From assembly GCA_021820845.1 (NCBI GenBank), contig JAKADC010000010.1:16214-80213 (forward strand): 64,000 nt of DNA. The letters are read 5' to 3'. Below, one piece after another: positions 36,688-45,808 of the stretch. Position 1 is the first letter of the stretch, and each line of letters begins with the position of its first letter. The notes beneath the pieces were generated by a model. That model made no database searches and was not told where the DNA came from. It worked only from the letters and a program-made list of their open reading frames with translations. The position numbers and the translations under genes are program-made. Source of the DNA: Pseudomonadota bacterium (lineage in GTDB: Bacteria; Pseudomonadota; Gammaproteobacteria; Burkholderiales; Thiobacillaceae).

Positions 36688-37086
36688 TCAGCGCAGCAGG
36701 TCGTCGGGTTCCCGCTTGAACTCGCCTTCGAGCACGTTGTCGTTCGCCGGGCGCAGCAGGTCCGGCTCCCGCCTGCGCGGAACCAAGAGCAGAATGAGAG
36801 CCAGGATGTCGCTGAGGAAGCCGGGGAAGATCAGCAGTCCGCCGGCGAGAAGGACACGGCTGCTGGAAAACAGCGAGGCGAGCGGGTTGGCGCCGGTCTG
36901 CAGCGAAAACAGCAGCCGCGCGCTCCAGGCGATGCGCTCGACGCGGATCAGAGCCGCCCCCGCGATCAGGTCGGCGACGAGCCAAAGCAGCACCCAGTTG
37001 CCGATGGCGCTCGCCACCCAGAAAATACCCGCCGCCTCCAGAACCGGAAACGAGAGCAGCAGTAGAACGATCCAACCAAAGCGCAT
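36688..37086 (-). CDS. fxsA: FxsA family membrane protein
   Basis: A 132-residue protein with two to four hydrophobic segments (WIVLLLLSFPVLEAAGIFWVA, NWVLLWLVADLIAGAALI, LLAGGLLIFPGFLSDILALILLL) and a polar C-terminus. FPGFLSD and the N-terminal PVLE motif are typical of FxsA, which in E. coli, when overproduced, relieves T7 exclusion by F. Its natural role is unclear. Its start lies only three bases from the divergent cutA start. Confidence 0.9.
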   Translation of the reverse strand: MRFGWIVLLLLSFPVLEAAGIFWVASAIGNWVLLWLVADLIAGAALIRVERIAWSARLLFSLQTGANPLASLFSSSRVLLAGGLLIFPGFLSDILALILLLVPRRREPDLLRPANDNVLEGEFKREPDDLLR

Positions 37087-37089
37087 GAC

Positions 37090-37413
37090 ATGGAACCTTT
37101 GTTAGTCTTGACGAATGTACCCGGGCTCGCGCAGGCCGAGAAACTGGCGCGCGCGCTGGTCGAGAGCGGCGCGGCGGCGTGCGTGAACGTTTTGGCGCCG
37201 TGCCGCTCCATCTACCGCTGGCGGGGCGCGGTGGAGGTCGCGGACGAAATCCCGCTGCTGATCAAGACCACCGGGGAAAGCTATCCGCGGGTTGAAGCGG
37301 CGGTCCGCGCCCATCATCCCTACGACGTACCGGAACTCATCGCCATACCGATAACACACGGCTTGCCCGCTTATCTCGACTGGGTGGCCAAGGAGACTGA
37401 AAAGCATGATTAA
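37090..37413 (+). CDS. cutA: Divalent-cation tolerance protein CutA
   Basis: Trimeric protein of 107 aa with the family features LVLTNVPGLAQAEKLARALVESGAAACVNV, YRWRGAVEVADEIPLLIKTT and HPYDVPELIAIPI. Linked to copper tolerance in E. coli, biochemical role uncertain. The stop overlaps the start of dsbD by eight bases, the usual cutA-dsbD order. Confidence 0.95.
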   Translation: MEPLLVLTNVPGLAQAEKLARALVESGAAACVNVLAPCRSIYRWRGAVEVADEIPLLIKTTGESYPRVEAAVRAHHPYDVPELIAIPITHGLPAYLDWVAKETEKHD

Positions 37414-39691
37414 GTGGATCCGTTTGCTGGGCGCACTATTTGCAGTTGGGGGCGCATTGGGCCACTTTCCAGTCGCCCACGCCGATGAATTTCTTGACCC
37501 CGAGGTCGCGTTCAAGTTCTCGGCGCGTGCACTCGACGCCGATACGCTCGAGGCACGCTGGCAGATTGCCGACGGCTATTACATGTACCGCGACAAGTTC
37601 AAGTTCGAAGTCGACGGCGCGACGCTGGGAACGCCGCGCAAGCCTGCGGGCAAGCTGAAGCACGACGACAACTTCGGCACCGTCGAGACCTATCGCAAGG
37701 ACGTGCGCATCGCGCTGCCGATCCAGCGCAGCGCGGGCGTGACGTCGGTCACGCTGAAAGCCACGGGGCAGGGCTGCGCGGATGCGGGGCTGTGCTACAC
37801 GCCGCAAACCGAGCGCGTCACGCTCAAGCTGCCGTCGCCGCCGGCGGCCGCGTCGGTTCTTCCCGCGGCGCAGGCCGCCGCGCCGGCATCTACGCCGGCA
37901 TCCGCGCTGGGCAGCCTCGGCGGTCTGACGGGCATGCCGCAGCTTTTGCCGCCGGACGAAGCCTTCAAGGTGGCGGCCAGCATGCCCGACGCGCGCACCA
38001 TCCAGCTCGACTATGCGCCGACCGCCAACACCTACCTCTATCGCGACAAGCTCGCGTTTGTCGTCAAGTCGCCGGCCGACGTCAAGGTGACGCGTGCCGA
38101 CACGCCGAAGGGCGACGTGAAGGACGACCCGAGCTTCGGCCGCACCGAGGTGTATCACCGGAATTTTTCCGCGCGCCTCGCGCTGTCGCGCCCGCTCGCG
38201 AACGACGAAAAGCTGGTGCTGGCGGCCACCTGGCAGGGATGCAACGAGGCGGTCGGCGTCTGCTATCCCCCGATCAAGCGTGACTTTTCCCTGACGTCGG
38301 CCGGCGCGGCGTCCGTCGCCGCGGCCGCCGCGCCTTCCGCGGGCGGTCCAGCCACCGCGGGCGAATCCGACACCTCCCGGATCGAGCGCGTGCTGAAAGG
38401 GGGCAGCTTCTGGGCGGTCGTCGCCACCTTCTTCGGATTTGGCCTGCTGCTGGCGCTGACGCCGTGCGTGTTCCCGATGATCCCGATCCTGTCGGGCATC
38501 ATCGCCGGGCAGAACAAGCAGCTCACGAAGACGACCGGCTTCCTGCTCTCGCTCGCCTACGTGCTGGGCATGGCCATCACCTACGCGCTGGCGGGCGTGG
38601 CGGCGGCGCTCTCGGGCACGCTGCTGTCGAATGCGCTGCAGAATCCGTGGGCGCTCGGCGTCGGCGCAGGCATCTTCGTGCTGCTGGCGATGTCGATGTT
38701 CGGCTTTTTCGAGCTGCAGCTGCCAAGCTTCATCCAGAGCAAGGTCTCGGACGCCTCCAACAAGATGAAGGGCGGCAACTTCGCGGGCGTCTTCGTCATG
38801 GGCGCGCTGTCGGCCGTGATCGTCGGTCCCTGCGTCGCGCCGCCGCTCGCCGCGGCGCTCGCCTTCATCGCGCAGACCGGCAACACCACGCTCGGCGGCG
38901 TCGCGCTGTTCGTGCTCGCGCTGGGCATGGGCGTGCCGCTGCTGCTGGTCGGCCTGTCGGCGGGCGCGCTGCTGCCGCGCGCCGGCGGCTGGATGAACGC
39001 GGTGAAATATTTCTTCGGCGTGATGATGCTGGCGATCGCGATTTATCTCGTCTCGCCGCTCATCCCTGCCTGGGTCAACATGGTGCTGTGGGCCGTGCTG
39101 CTGATCGCGTCCGCCATCTACCTGCATGCGCTCGACCCGCTGCCCGCCCACGCGAGCGGCTGGTCGCGGCTGTGGAAAGGCCTCGGCGTCGTGCTGCTGA
39201 TCGGCGGCCTGTCGATCATCCTCGGTCTGCTGGCCGGCAGCCGCGACCTGTTGCAGCCGCTGGAGGTCTACAAGGGCGGCATCACGGGCGGCAGCGGCGG
39301 CGCCGCGCTGGCGGCGGAGCAGGACGGACCGACCTTCGAGAAAGTGAAGAGCGTCGCCGAACTCGACGCGAGGCTTGCCGCGGCCAAGGCCGAAGGCCGG
39401 CCGGTGATGCTCGATTTCTACGCCGATTGGTGCGTGTCGTGCAAGGAAATGGAGCGCTTCACCTTCAACGATCCCAAGGTCCGGGCCCGGCTGCAGAAGA
39501 TGGTCCTGCTGCAGGCCGACGTCACCGCCAATACCGAGGCCGACAAGGCCTTGCTGAAACGCTTCGCGCTGTTCGGGCCGCCCGGCCTCGTGTTCTGGAA
39601 CGGCGCGGGGGCGCAGTCGGACTACAAGGTCATCGGTTTCGAGAAGCCGGAGAAGTTCGTCGCCAGCATCGACGCCGCGCTCGGCACGTAA
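37406..39691 (+). CDS. dsbD: Thiol:disulfide interchange protein DsbD with two N-terminal domains
   Basis: Moves electrons from cytoplasmic thioredoxin to periplasmic thiols. 761 aa against about 565 in E. coli. After the signal peptide there are two tandem DsbD-alpha domains, each with its cysteine pair: Cys124/Cys130 (GQGCADAGLCYTP) and Cys279/Cys286 (WQGCNEAVGVCYPP). The membrane domain of eight segments has Cys354 (TPCVFPMIP) and Cys476 (GPCVAPPLA), and the C-terminal thioredoxin-like domain has CVSC at 676-679. Overlap with cutA implies coupled translation. Confidence 0.95.
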   Translation: MIKWIRLLGALFAVGGALGHFPVAHADEFLDPEVAFKFSARALDADTLEARWQIADGYYMYRDKFKFEVDGATLGTPRKPAGKLKHDDNFGTVETYRKDVRIALPIQRSAGVTSVTLKATGQGCADAGLCYTPQTERVTLKLPSPPAAASVLPAAQAAAPASTPASALGSLGGLTGMPQLLPPDEAFKVAASMPDARTIQLDYAPTANTYLYRDKLAFVVKSPADVKVTRADTPKGDVKDDPSFGRTEVYHRNFSARLALSRPLANDEKLVLAATWQGCNEAVGVCYPPIKRDFSLTSAGAASVAAAAAPSAGGPATAGESDTSRIERVLKGGSFWAVVATFFGFGLLLALTPCVFPMIPILSGIIAGQNKQLTKTTGFLLSLAYVLGMAITYALAGVAAALSGTLLSNALQNPWALGVGAGIFVLLAMSMFGFFELQLPSFIQSKVSDASNKMKGGNFAGVFVMGALSAVIVGPCVAPPLAAALAFIAQTGNTTLGGVALFVLALGMGVPLLLVGLSAGALLPRAGGWMNAVKYFFGVMMLAIAIYLVSPLIPAWVNMVLWAVLLIASAIYLHALDPLPAHASGWSRLWKGLGVVLLIGGLSIILGLLAGSRDLLQPLEVYKGGITGGSGGAALAAEQDGPTFEKVKSVAELDARLAAAKAEGRPVMLDFYADWCVSCKEMERFTFNDPKVRARLQKMVLLQADVTANTEADKALLKRFALFGPPGLVFWNGAGAQSDYKVIGFEKPEKFVASIDAALGT

Positions 39692-39745
39692 CCCGGGCGG
39701 GCTGGCGAACAGCCGCGGGACCTTCTTCCGCAGCGGTCCGTCGTC

Positions 39746-40813
39746 TTAAGGCTGCCGCCGCAGCACCGCGACGGCGTCGAGCAGCGGGGTGACGACGGGC
39801 TGGATCTTGCGCCGCATCAGTGAACCGATGGCGGTGGTCTTGAGGAAGATCGGCCGCACTGTTTCGGCGTCCGCGCTCGACAGCGTGTCCAGCGCGGCGC
39901 AGTCCGATTCGAACTGCGGCGCGGCGGCGAGCAGCGCCGTGCGGGCCGCGGCGCGCGACGCTTCGTCGGCCTGGCGCAGCGGCGCGCACCAGTTCGCTAC
40001 GGCGTTCAGCGTGTGGCTCACCACTTCCTGGATTTCCGGACGCTCGAGAATCAGCGCGGCGGTGGCGAGGAAGGTCTGCCCCTGCCCCGACAAGGCCTTG
40101 TCCAGCATGGCGCTGTAGGGATTGGCGGCAAGGCGCGGCACGTTCGCCTGGTCGGCGCGCGCCGCGCGCGGATTGGGCAGGTCGTCGGGTTGCAGTTCGA
40201 GAAACGCGACGTAGTAGGAGTTGCGGCTGTTCCCGCGCTTCCAGATCGCGAGCCGCTCGGCCTCGCCGAGCACGCCGGAATGCAGCATCACCGCGACGGT
40301 ATCGAGAATGCCGACGTCGTCCTCGTGCAGGAAGGCCAGATGCTCGACCAGGAATTCGATCAGCGTGCGGCCCATGCTTCCCTGGCACACCACGTCGCGC
40401 ATCAGCATCAGCCGCGCGTTGTCCAGGGTCGGCATGCACCACCAGGCGTAGCGCGCCAGCTCGTCGGTGAGCGCGGGCGAATGCACCACCGCGACCACCG
40501 CCTCTTCTTCCGCGATCAGCAGCAGCTGCGCCAGGTGCTGTGTCGACAGTCCTGCCTGCGATTGCCGCGTCCAGCGCGTCAGGTGCACCGGATAGCCGCC
40601 GGGCGAGCCGAGCGCGTGGCCGGAGAGCAGTTCGCGCACCCGCTTCAGGTAACGGTCGGAACGCTCGGTGGGCTTCAGCGGCACGCTGGCCTCGCCCTCC
40701 GGCGTCAGCGCCCACAGCGTCATGCTCGACTCGTCGATGCGCACGGCCTTGAGTTCGGTATTGAACAGAACGTTGAGGCGCAGTTCGTCTTCAGGGGAGA
40801 GCTCGTCGTTCAT
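39746..40813 (-). CDS. Conserved protein, possible DsrS homologue
   Basis: A soluble, helical protein of 355 aa with no signal peptide or membrane segment and no motif I can assign with certainty. Size, soluble nature and setting in a sulfur-oxidiser-like gene background recall DsrS, the cytoplasmic protein of unknown function encoded at the end of the dsr cluster of Allochromatium, but this is from memory and unverified. The ATG at 40813 overlaps the hemL stop (ATGA), so it is the last gene of the thiD-thiE-hemL operon. Confidence 0.6.
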   Translation of the reverse strand: MNDELSPEDELRLNVLFNTELKAVRIDESSMTLWALTPEGEASVPLKPTERSDRYLKRVRELLSGHALGSPGGYPVHLTRWTRQSQAGLSTQHLAQLLLIAEEEAVVAVVHSPALTDELARYAWWCMPTLDNARLMLMRDVVCQGSMGRTLIEFLVEHLAFLHEDDVGILDTVAVMLHSGVLGEAERLAIWKRGNSRNSYYVAFLELQPDDLPNPRAARADQANVPRLAANPYSAMLDKALSGQGQTFLATAALILERPEIQEVVSHTLNAVANWCAPLRQADEASRAAARTALLAAAPQFESDCAALDTLSSADAETVRPIFLKTTAIGSLMRRKIQPVVTPLLDAVAVLRRQP

Positions 40814-42087
40814 AGGGTCTTGAAGACGTCGCGCGCGGCGCTGACCGTCGCGTCGATGTCGGCGTCGGTGTGCGCGGCGGAGACGAAGCCCGCCTCGAAC
40901 GCCGACGGTGCGAGGTAGACGCCGCGGTCGAGCATCGCGTGGAAGAAGCGGTTGAATTTCTCGCGGTCGCACTGCATCACCTCGGCAAAGCTCGCGGGCG
41001 GCTTGGCGGCGAAATAGAGGCCGAACATGCCGCCGACCGAATCGGCGCAGAAGGTGACGCCCGCGTCCGTTGCGGCGGCGGTCAGGCCCTTCACCAGGCG
41101 CTCGGTGCGGCGGGCGAGCGTCGCGTAGAAGCCGGGTTCGGAAACCGCTTCGAGCGTCGCGAGGCCGGCCGCGACCGCGACGGGATTGCCCGACAGCGTG
41201 CCTGCCTGATAGACGGGGCCGACCGGCGCCAGCGCGTCCATCACGTCGGCGCGCCCGCCGAAGGCGCCAACCGGCATGCCGCCGCCGATCACCTTGCCGA
41301 GCGTGGTGAGGTCGGGCTTGATGCCGAGGAGCTTCTGCGCGCAGCCGAGGTCGACGCGGAAGCCGGTCATGACTTCGTCGAAGATCAGCAGCGCGCCGTG
41401 CGCGTCGCACAGGCGGCGCATCGTCGCCATGAATTCGGCGGTCGGCTTGACCAGGTTCATGTTGCCGGCGAAGGGCTCGACGATGATGCAGGCGATTTCA
41501 TTGCCGATCTCGGCGAAGGTGCGCTCGAGGCCGGCGACGTCGTTGTAGTCGAGCACGAGGGTCTGCGCCGCGACTTCCGGCGGTACGCCGGCCGAGGTGG
41601 GGTTGCCGAAGGTGAGCGCGCCGGAGCCCGCCTTCACCAGCAGGAAATCGGCGTGGCCGTGGTAGCAGCCCTCGAACTTGATGAATTTGGAGCGGCCGGT
41701 GAAGCCGCGCGCGAGGCGGATCGCGCTCATCGTCGCCTCGGTCCCGGACGACACCAGGCGCACCTTCTCGATGCTCGGCACGAGTTCGACGATGCGGCGG
41801 GCGATGGTCAGCTCGGCTTCGCTGGGCGCGCCGAACGACAGGCCGTTGGCGGCGGCGTCCTGCACCGCCTTCACCGTCCCGGGATGGGCGTGGCCCAGGA
41901 TCGCCGGGCCCCACGAGCCGACGTAGTCGACGTACTCGCGGCCGTCGGCGTCCCACACGCGCGAACCCTTGGCGCGGCTGAAGAACACGGGCGTGCCGCC
42001 GACGCTCCTGAAGGCGCGCACCGGCGAATTCACGCCGCCGGGGATGACTTGTTGCGATTGTTCGAAAAGCGCCTGGTTACGGGTCAT
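40810..42087 (-). CDS. hemL: Glutamate-1-semialdehyde 2,1-aminomutase
   Basis: PLP enzyme forming 5-aminolevulinate from glutamate-1-semialdehyde (C5 pathway). 425 aa with the family start [59 protein letters not shown] and the PLP lysine in [20 protein letters not shown]. Overlaps thiE upstream and the DsrS-like gene downstream, each by four bases. Confidence 0.97.
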   Translation of the reverse strand: MTRNQALFEQSQQVIPGGVNSPVRAFRSVGGTPVFFSRAKGSRVWDADGREYVDYVGSWGPAILGHAHPGTVKAVQDAAANGLSFGAPSEAELTIARRIVELVPSIEKVRLVSSGTEATMSAIRLARGFTGRSKFIKFEGCYHGHADFLLVKAGSGALTFGNPTSAGVPPEVAAQTLVLDYNDVAGLERTFAEIGNEIACIIVEPFAGNMNLVKPTAEFMATMRRLCDAHGALLIFDEVMTGFRVDLGCAQKLLGIKPDLTTLGKVIGGGMPVGAFGGRADVMDALAPVGPVYQAGTLSGNPVAVAAGLATLEAVSEPGFYATLARRTERLVKGLTAAATDAGVTFCADSVGGMFGLYFAAKPPASFAEVMQCDREKFNRFFHAMLDRGVYLAPSAFEAGFVSAAHTDADIDATVSAARDVFKTL

Positions 42088-42719
42088 TGTTCCGATTCCA
42101 ATTCAAAGAGTTGATTCAGGTCGTGCGCCGCGGCACGGATGTCGGGGGCGTCGAACAGGCCCGACGAGACGGCGAGGCTGTCGGCGCCGGCGTCGAGCAG
42201 TTGCGCGGCATTGGCGCGCGTGATGCCGCCGATCGCGACCAGCGGCACGGCGATGCGCGGTGCCGCTTCGCGCAGCAGGTCGAGGCTGGCGCGCGGGGCC
42301 GCGGGCTTCGTGGGCGACGCGAAGAAGCTGCCGAAGGCGACGTAGTCGGCGCCCGCCGCCTGTGCCGCCAGGGCAAGCTCGATGTCCTGGTAGCACGATG
42401 CGCCGATGAACTTGCCCGGGCCGAGGATGATGCGCGCCTCGCGTACGCTGCCGTCGCCGCGCCCCAGGTGCACCCCGTCGGCATCGGCGAGATCGGCCAG
42501 CCGCAGGTCGTCGTTGACGATCAGCGGCACGCCGAAACGGCGGCACAGCGCGACGAGCTTGCTCGCCTGTTCGTGGCGGCGCGCGACGTCGCCGGATTTG
42601 TCGCGGTACTGCACCGCCGCGACGCCCCCTGCCAGCGCGGCCTCGACCTGCCCCAGCAGGCGCTCGGTGTCGGCGGTTTCGGGGGTGATGGCGTACACGC
42701 CGCCGGGAAAGTCAGGCAT
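42084..42719 (-). CDS. thiE: Thiamine-phosphate synthase
   Basis: Couples HMP-pyrophosphate with the thiazole phosphate. 211 aa: VYAITPE start, [47 protein letters not shown] and [11 protein letters not shown] are the expected motifs of the ThiE barrel. I prefer the ATG at 42719 (GGAAGG just upstream, overlapping the end of thiD by eight bases); an ATG at 42737 would add six residues. Overlaps hemL by ATGA. Confidence 0.95.
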   Translation of the reverse strand: MPDFPGGVYAITPETADTERLLGQVEAALAGGVAAVQYRDKSGDVARRHEQASKLVALCRRFGVPLIVNDDLRLADLADADGVHLGRGDGSVREARIILGPGKFIGASCYQDIELALAAQAAGADYVAFGSFFASPTKPAAPRASLDLLREAAPRIAVPLVAIGGITRANAAQLLDAGADSLAVSSGLFDAPDIRAAAHDLNQLFELESEQ

Positions 42720-43554
42720 TGCCTTCCGCCTGCCCATCCTGCGCCCAGAAGAAGCGCTCCGGAATGTATTGCCCCATGCCGGGACGGAACGCGGCTTTCA
42801 GCGACTCGTAGGTGAAGTTCTGCGCGTCGCGCACGCCCTGCGGCACGTCCTGGCCGAACGCCAGCGTGGCGGCGATCGCCGACGCCAGCGTGCAGCCGGA
42901 GCCGTGATAGCTGCCGGGAAGGCGGTCCCAGGCGTCGGTCTGGACGTGGCCGTTCGCGTCGTAGAGGCTGTTCAGCACGCGTGGCGTCGCCTCGTGGGTG
43001 CCGGTGATGAGCACGTATTCGCAGCCGAGATCGGTCAGGTGGCGGGCGCACGCGGCGAGATCCATCTCCTCCTCGTCCGATTCGAACAGCGCGAGGCGTC
43101 GGGCTTCGTGGCCGTTCGGCGTGAGGACGCTCGTCTGCGGAATCAGCAGGTCGCGCATCGCGGCGATCATGTCGTCGGTGGCGAGCTCGTCGCCGCGCCC
43201 GGACGCCAGCACCGGGTCGAGGATGACGGGAATGTCCGGGTAGTCGGCGAGGATTTCGGCGATCGCCGCGATCGATTCGGGACTGCCGAGCATGCCGAGC
43301 TTGAACGCGGCGACCGGGACGTCTTCGAGCAGCATGCGCGCCTGGTCGGTCACCCACTCCGAATCGATCGCCAGGACTTCGTCGACGCCGGCGGTGTCCT
43401 GCACCGTGATGGCGGTGATCACCGACAGCGGATGGCAGCCCATGCTCGCCAGGGTCAGCAGATCGGCCTGGATGCCCGCGCCGCCGGTCGGATCGGACGC
43501 GGCGAAGCTGAGCACGAGCGGCGGCGGGGGCTTGGGGGAGAAAATAGGCGGCAT
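42712..43554 (-). CDS. thiD: Hydroxymethylpyrimidine/phosphomethylpyrimidine kinase
   Basis: Phosphorylates HMP twice for thiamine synthesis. 280 aa with the ribokinase-fold motifs SFAASDPTGGAGIQADLLTLASMG, ITVQDTAGV, DPVLASGRGD, LTPNGHEA and the C-terminal anion hole DRLPGSYHGSGCTLASAIAATLA. A Pro-rich N-terminus precedes the domain. First gene of thiD-thiE-hemL; divergent from the rubredoxin gene. Confidence 0.96.
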   Translation of the reverse strand: MPPIFSPKPPPPLVLSFAASDPTGGAGIQADLLTLASMGCHPLSVITAITVQDTAGVDEVLAIDSEWVTDQARMLLEDVPVAAFKLGMLGSPESIAAIAEILADYPDIPVILDPVLASGRGDELATDDMIAAMRDLLIPQTSVLTPNGHEARRLALFESDEEEMDLAACARHLTDLGCEYVLITGTHEATPRVLNSLYDANGHVQTDAWDRLPGSYHGSGCTLASAIAATLAFGQDVPQGVRDAQNFTYESLKAAFRPGMGQYIPERFFWAQDGQAEGNA

Positions 43555-43607
43555 GGCGGCGCTGCTTTAAAATCAATCCGTAATTTTAGCCGATTCGTTG
43601 CTCCCCC

Positions 43608-43790
43608 ATGTCCGAAGCTCCCCCATACAAACGCTGGATGTGCCTGATCTGCGGCTACATCTACGACGAAAAAACCGGCGCGCCGGCCGACGGCATTCCG
43701 CCCGGCACGCGCTGGGAAGACGTTCCGGTCAACTGGAGCTGCCCCGATTGCGGCGCGCGCAAGGACGATTTCCTGATGATGGCGGTCTAG
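43608..43790 (+). CDS. Rubredoxin
   Basis: Small electron carrier of 60 aa binding one iron through two CxxC pairs: [11 protein letters not shown] near residue 12 and [11 protein letters not shown] near residue 45. The spacing is normal. It may serve in oxidative-stress or oxygen-reduction electron transfer. It lies upstream of the type IV pilus chemosensory genes, an association seen in several betaproteobacteria, but separated here by a secreted-protein gene. Confidence 0.95.
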   Translation: MSEAPPYKRWMCLICGYIYDEKTGAPADGIPPGTRWEDVPVNWSCPDCGARKDDFLMMAV

Positions 43791-43949
43791 ACGATTTCGC
43801 CGCGCGTTCAAGAATCGCCCGGGAAGCGACGTTAACTGCCGAGGAAGTGGAGGGTTGTGGAAGCGCGTCAACGCCGGGTGGCCCGAGGGCGACCCGGCGC
43901 CGCCGCGTTCCGAGGGTGTCGTGAATAATATCCAACATAGGAGACGATA

Positions 43950-44852
43950 ATGATCATGCGGTGGATTTCAACGTGGGTGCTGCTTGTTCTCTCGACAAGC
44001 GCGTGGGCGATTTCTCCCTACATTCAAGGGAATGCGGTGCCGGCCCGCAGCGTGCAGGCGGTGGCCACGGCGGTCGAGGCCAAGCTCAAGAGCGGCGGTT
44101 TCAAGGTGGTCGGCACCTACTTCCCCAAAAACCTCGCCGGCTACGGGGTCGTCGTCGCCACCGATGACACCATGCTCGACGAAGTGGGCGCGGTCGGCGG
44201 GAATGCCATCCTCGGCGCCACGATCCGGGTCGGCGTCAAGGCGGACGGCAGCGTCGCCTACACCAACCCGGACTACTGGTATCGCGCGTACTTCCGGGGC
44301 GCCTTCGCCAAGAAGGAAGACGCCGTCAAAGCCTTGCAGGCCCGCCTGCAGGATGCCCTGGGCGCCGGAAAGGGGCTCGGCGGCGACGAGTCCGCCGGCA
44401 GCCTGTCCAACTACCGCTACATGATCGGCATGGAACGGCTGGATTCCTACAAGAACAAGCTGGCGCAGTACGGCAGCTTTGCCGACGCCGTCAAGACCGT
44501 GCGCGAGAACCTCGCCAAAGGCGCGGGCAACACCAGCAAGGTCTACGAGATCGTGATGCCGGGCCGCCGGCTCGCCGTGTTCGGCGTCGCGATGAACGAC
44601 CCCGAGAACGGCGACGGCGCGTGGATCAAGAAGATCGGCATGCAGGACAGCGTCGCCGGCCTGCCCTACGAGATCTATGTGGTCGACAAGGAGGTCGAGT
44701 CGCCGCACGGGCGCTTCCGCATCGCGCTCGCTTTCCCCGACGTCGGGATGGGTCAGTTCATGCGCATCTCGTCCCTGCCGAACACCATCATCGAAACCAT
44801 GGGCGCGGTGGCGGGCGTTCAGAAGAAATCCGGCAGCGAAGCCTGGCAGTAA
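43950..44852 (+). CDS. Secreted protein of unknown function (300 aa)
   Basis: I do not recognise the family. It has a clear signal peptide (RWISTWVLLVLSTSAWA) and a mature part of about 280 residues with few cysteines, mixed alpha/beta, beginning SPYIQGNAVPARSVQAVATAVEAKLKSG. The first 70 mature residues, a helix then the strand FKVVGTYFPKNLAGYGVVVATDD, look somewhat like DUF302 but I would not assign it. AGGAG about seven bases before the ATG at 43950 fixes the start. It sits between rubredoxin and pilG and ends at its own terminator. Confidence 0.8.
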   Translation: MIMRWISTWVLLVLSTSAWAISPYIQGNAVPARSVQAVATAVEAKLKSGGFKVVGTYFPKNLAGYGVVVATDDTMLDEVGAVGGNAILGATIRVGVKADGSVAYTNPDYWYRAYFRGAFAKKEDAVKALQARLQDALGAGKGLGGDESAGSLSNYRYMIGMERLDSYKNKLAQYGSFADAVKTVRENLAKGAGNTSKVYEIVMPGRRLAVFGVAMNDPENGDGAWIKKIGMQDSVAGLPYEIYVVDKEVESPHGRFRIALAFPDVGMGQFMRISSLPNTIIETMGAVAGVQKKSGSEAWQ

Positions 44853-44874
44853 GCCATTCCCTGCGTTTGCCGGC

Positions 44875-44906
44875 AGGGCGCCCCTCGTGGCGCCCTTTCT
44901 TTTGTC
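44875..44906 (+). terminator. Intrinsic terminator after the unknown secreted protein
   Basis: Stem AGGGCGCC (44875-44882), loop CCTCGT, GGCGCCCT (44889-44896), followed by TTCTTTTGT. It separates the secreted-protein gene from the pil-chp operon. Confidence 0.75.
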
Positions 44907-45016
44907 TGGCGGCCGTCTACAGGGCGCGGGCGCTAAAGAAGCCCCGCCCGGTGCCGTAATGTTTACCACACAGGGGGGCGCGTGCCGCCCGCCCGACGAC
45001 CTTGCTGGAGAAATGT

Positions 45017-45409
45017 GTGGATAAGGATGGATTGAAAGGCGTCAAGGTGATGGTCATCGATGACAGCAATACCATACGCCGCAGCGCGGAGATCTTTCTG
45101 AACCAGGCCGGCTGCGAGGTCATCCTCGCGCAGGACGGCTTCGACGCCCTCGCCAAGATCGCGGACCACGAACCGGACGTGGTGTTCGTCGACATCATGA
45201 TGCCGCGGCTCGACGGCTACCAGACCTGTTCGCTCATCAAGCGCAATGCCCGATATCGCGCCACGCCGGTCATCATGCTGTCGTCCAAGGACGGCCTCTT
45301 CGACCGCGCCCGCGGCCGAATGGTGGGATCGGACGAATACCTGACCAAGCCGTTTACCAAGGACACGCTGCTGACCGCAGTGCGCGAGCACGCGCGCGCG
45401 AGCGCGTAA
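45017..45409 (+). CDS. pilG: Twitching motility response regulator PilG
   Basis: Single-domain CheY-like receiver of 130 aa. The acidic pocket is in VMVIDDSNTIRRSAE, the phospho-acceptor in VVFVDIMMPRLDGYQ and the Lys in DEYLTKPFTKD. In Pseudomonas PilG promotes pilus extension downstream of ChpA. The GTG at 45017 is chosen because GGAG at 45007-45010 lies six bases upstream; a TTG at 45002 is less likely. First gene of pilG-H-I-J-chpA. Confidence 0.92.
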   Translation: MDKDGLKGVKVMVIDDSNTIRRSAEIFLNQAGCEVILAQDGFDALAKIADHEPDVVFVDIMMPRLDGYQTCSLIKRNARYRATPVIMLSSKDGLFDRARGRMVGSDEYLTKPFTKDTLLTAVREHARASA

Positions 45410-45432
45410 TTTTTTCTCGAGGAGCATAGATC

Positions 45433-45798
45433 ATGGCGATCAGCCGAATTCTGGTTGTGGACGATTCCCCTACCGAGCGCTTTTTCCTGTCCGAACTGCT
45501 GGTGAAGAACGGCTATCTCGTCAGCATGGCCGAAAGCGGTGAGGAAGCCGTCGCCCAGGCCAAGCAGACGCTGCCCGACCTGATCGTCATGGACGTCGTG
45601 ATGCCCGGCATGAACGGCTACCAGGCGACGCGGATGATCACCAAGGAAGAGGCGACCAAGCACATCCCGGTCATCATGTGCACGACGAAGGGACAGGAAA
45701 CCGACAAGGTTTGGGGCATGCGGCAGGGGGCGAAGGCTTACCTGGTGAAACCCGTAAAGGCGGACGAGCTGCTGTCGCAGATCAAGGCGCTGGGCTGA
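45433..45798 (+). CDS. pilH: Twitching motility response regulator PilH
   Basis: Second CheY-like receiver, 121 aa: ILVVDDSPTERFFLSELL, phospho-acceptor in LIVMDVVMPGMNGYQ, Lys in YLVKPVKADEL. In Pseudomonas PilH favours retraction or acts as a phosphate sink. GAGGAG precedes the ATG. It lies 23 bases after pilG. Confidence 0.93.
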   Translation: MAISRILVVDDSPTERFFLSELLVKNGYLVSMAESGEEAVAQAKQTLPDLIVMDVVMPGMNGYQATRMITKEEATKHIPVIMCTTKGQETDKVWGMRQGAKAYLVKPVKADELLSQIKALG

Positions 45799-45808
45799 GC
45801 GCGGGGCC

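Noticed and set aside
43873..43898. GCCGGGT...ACCCGGC inverted repeat after rubredoxin as terminator
   Set aside because: Only seven base pairs, a 12-base loop and no T-tract.
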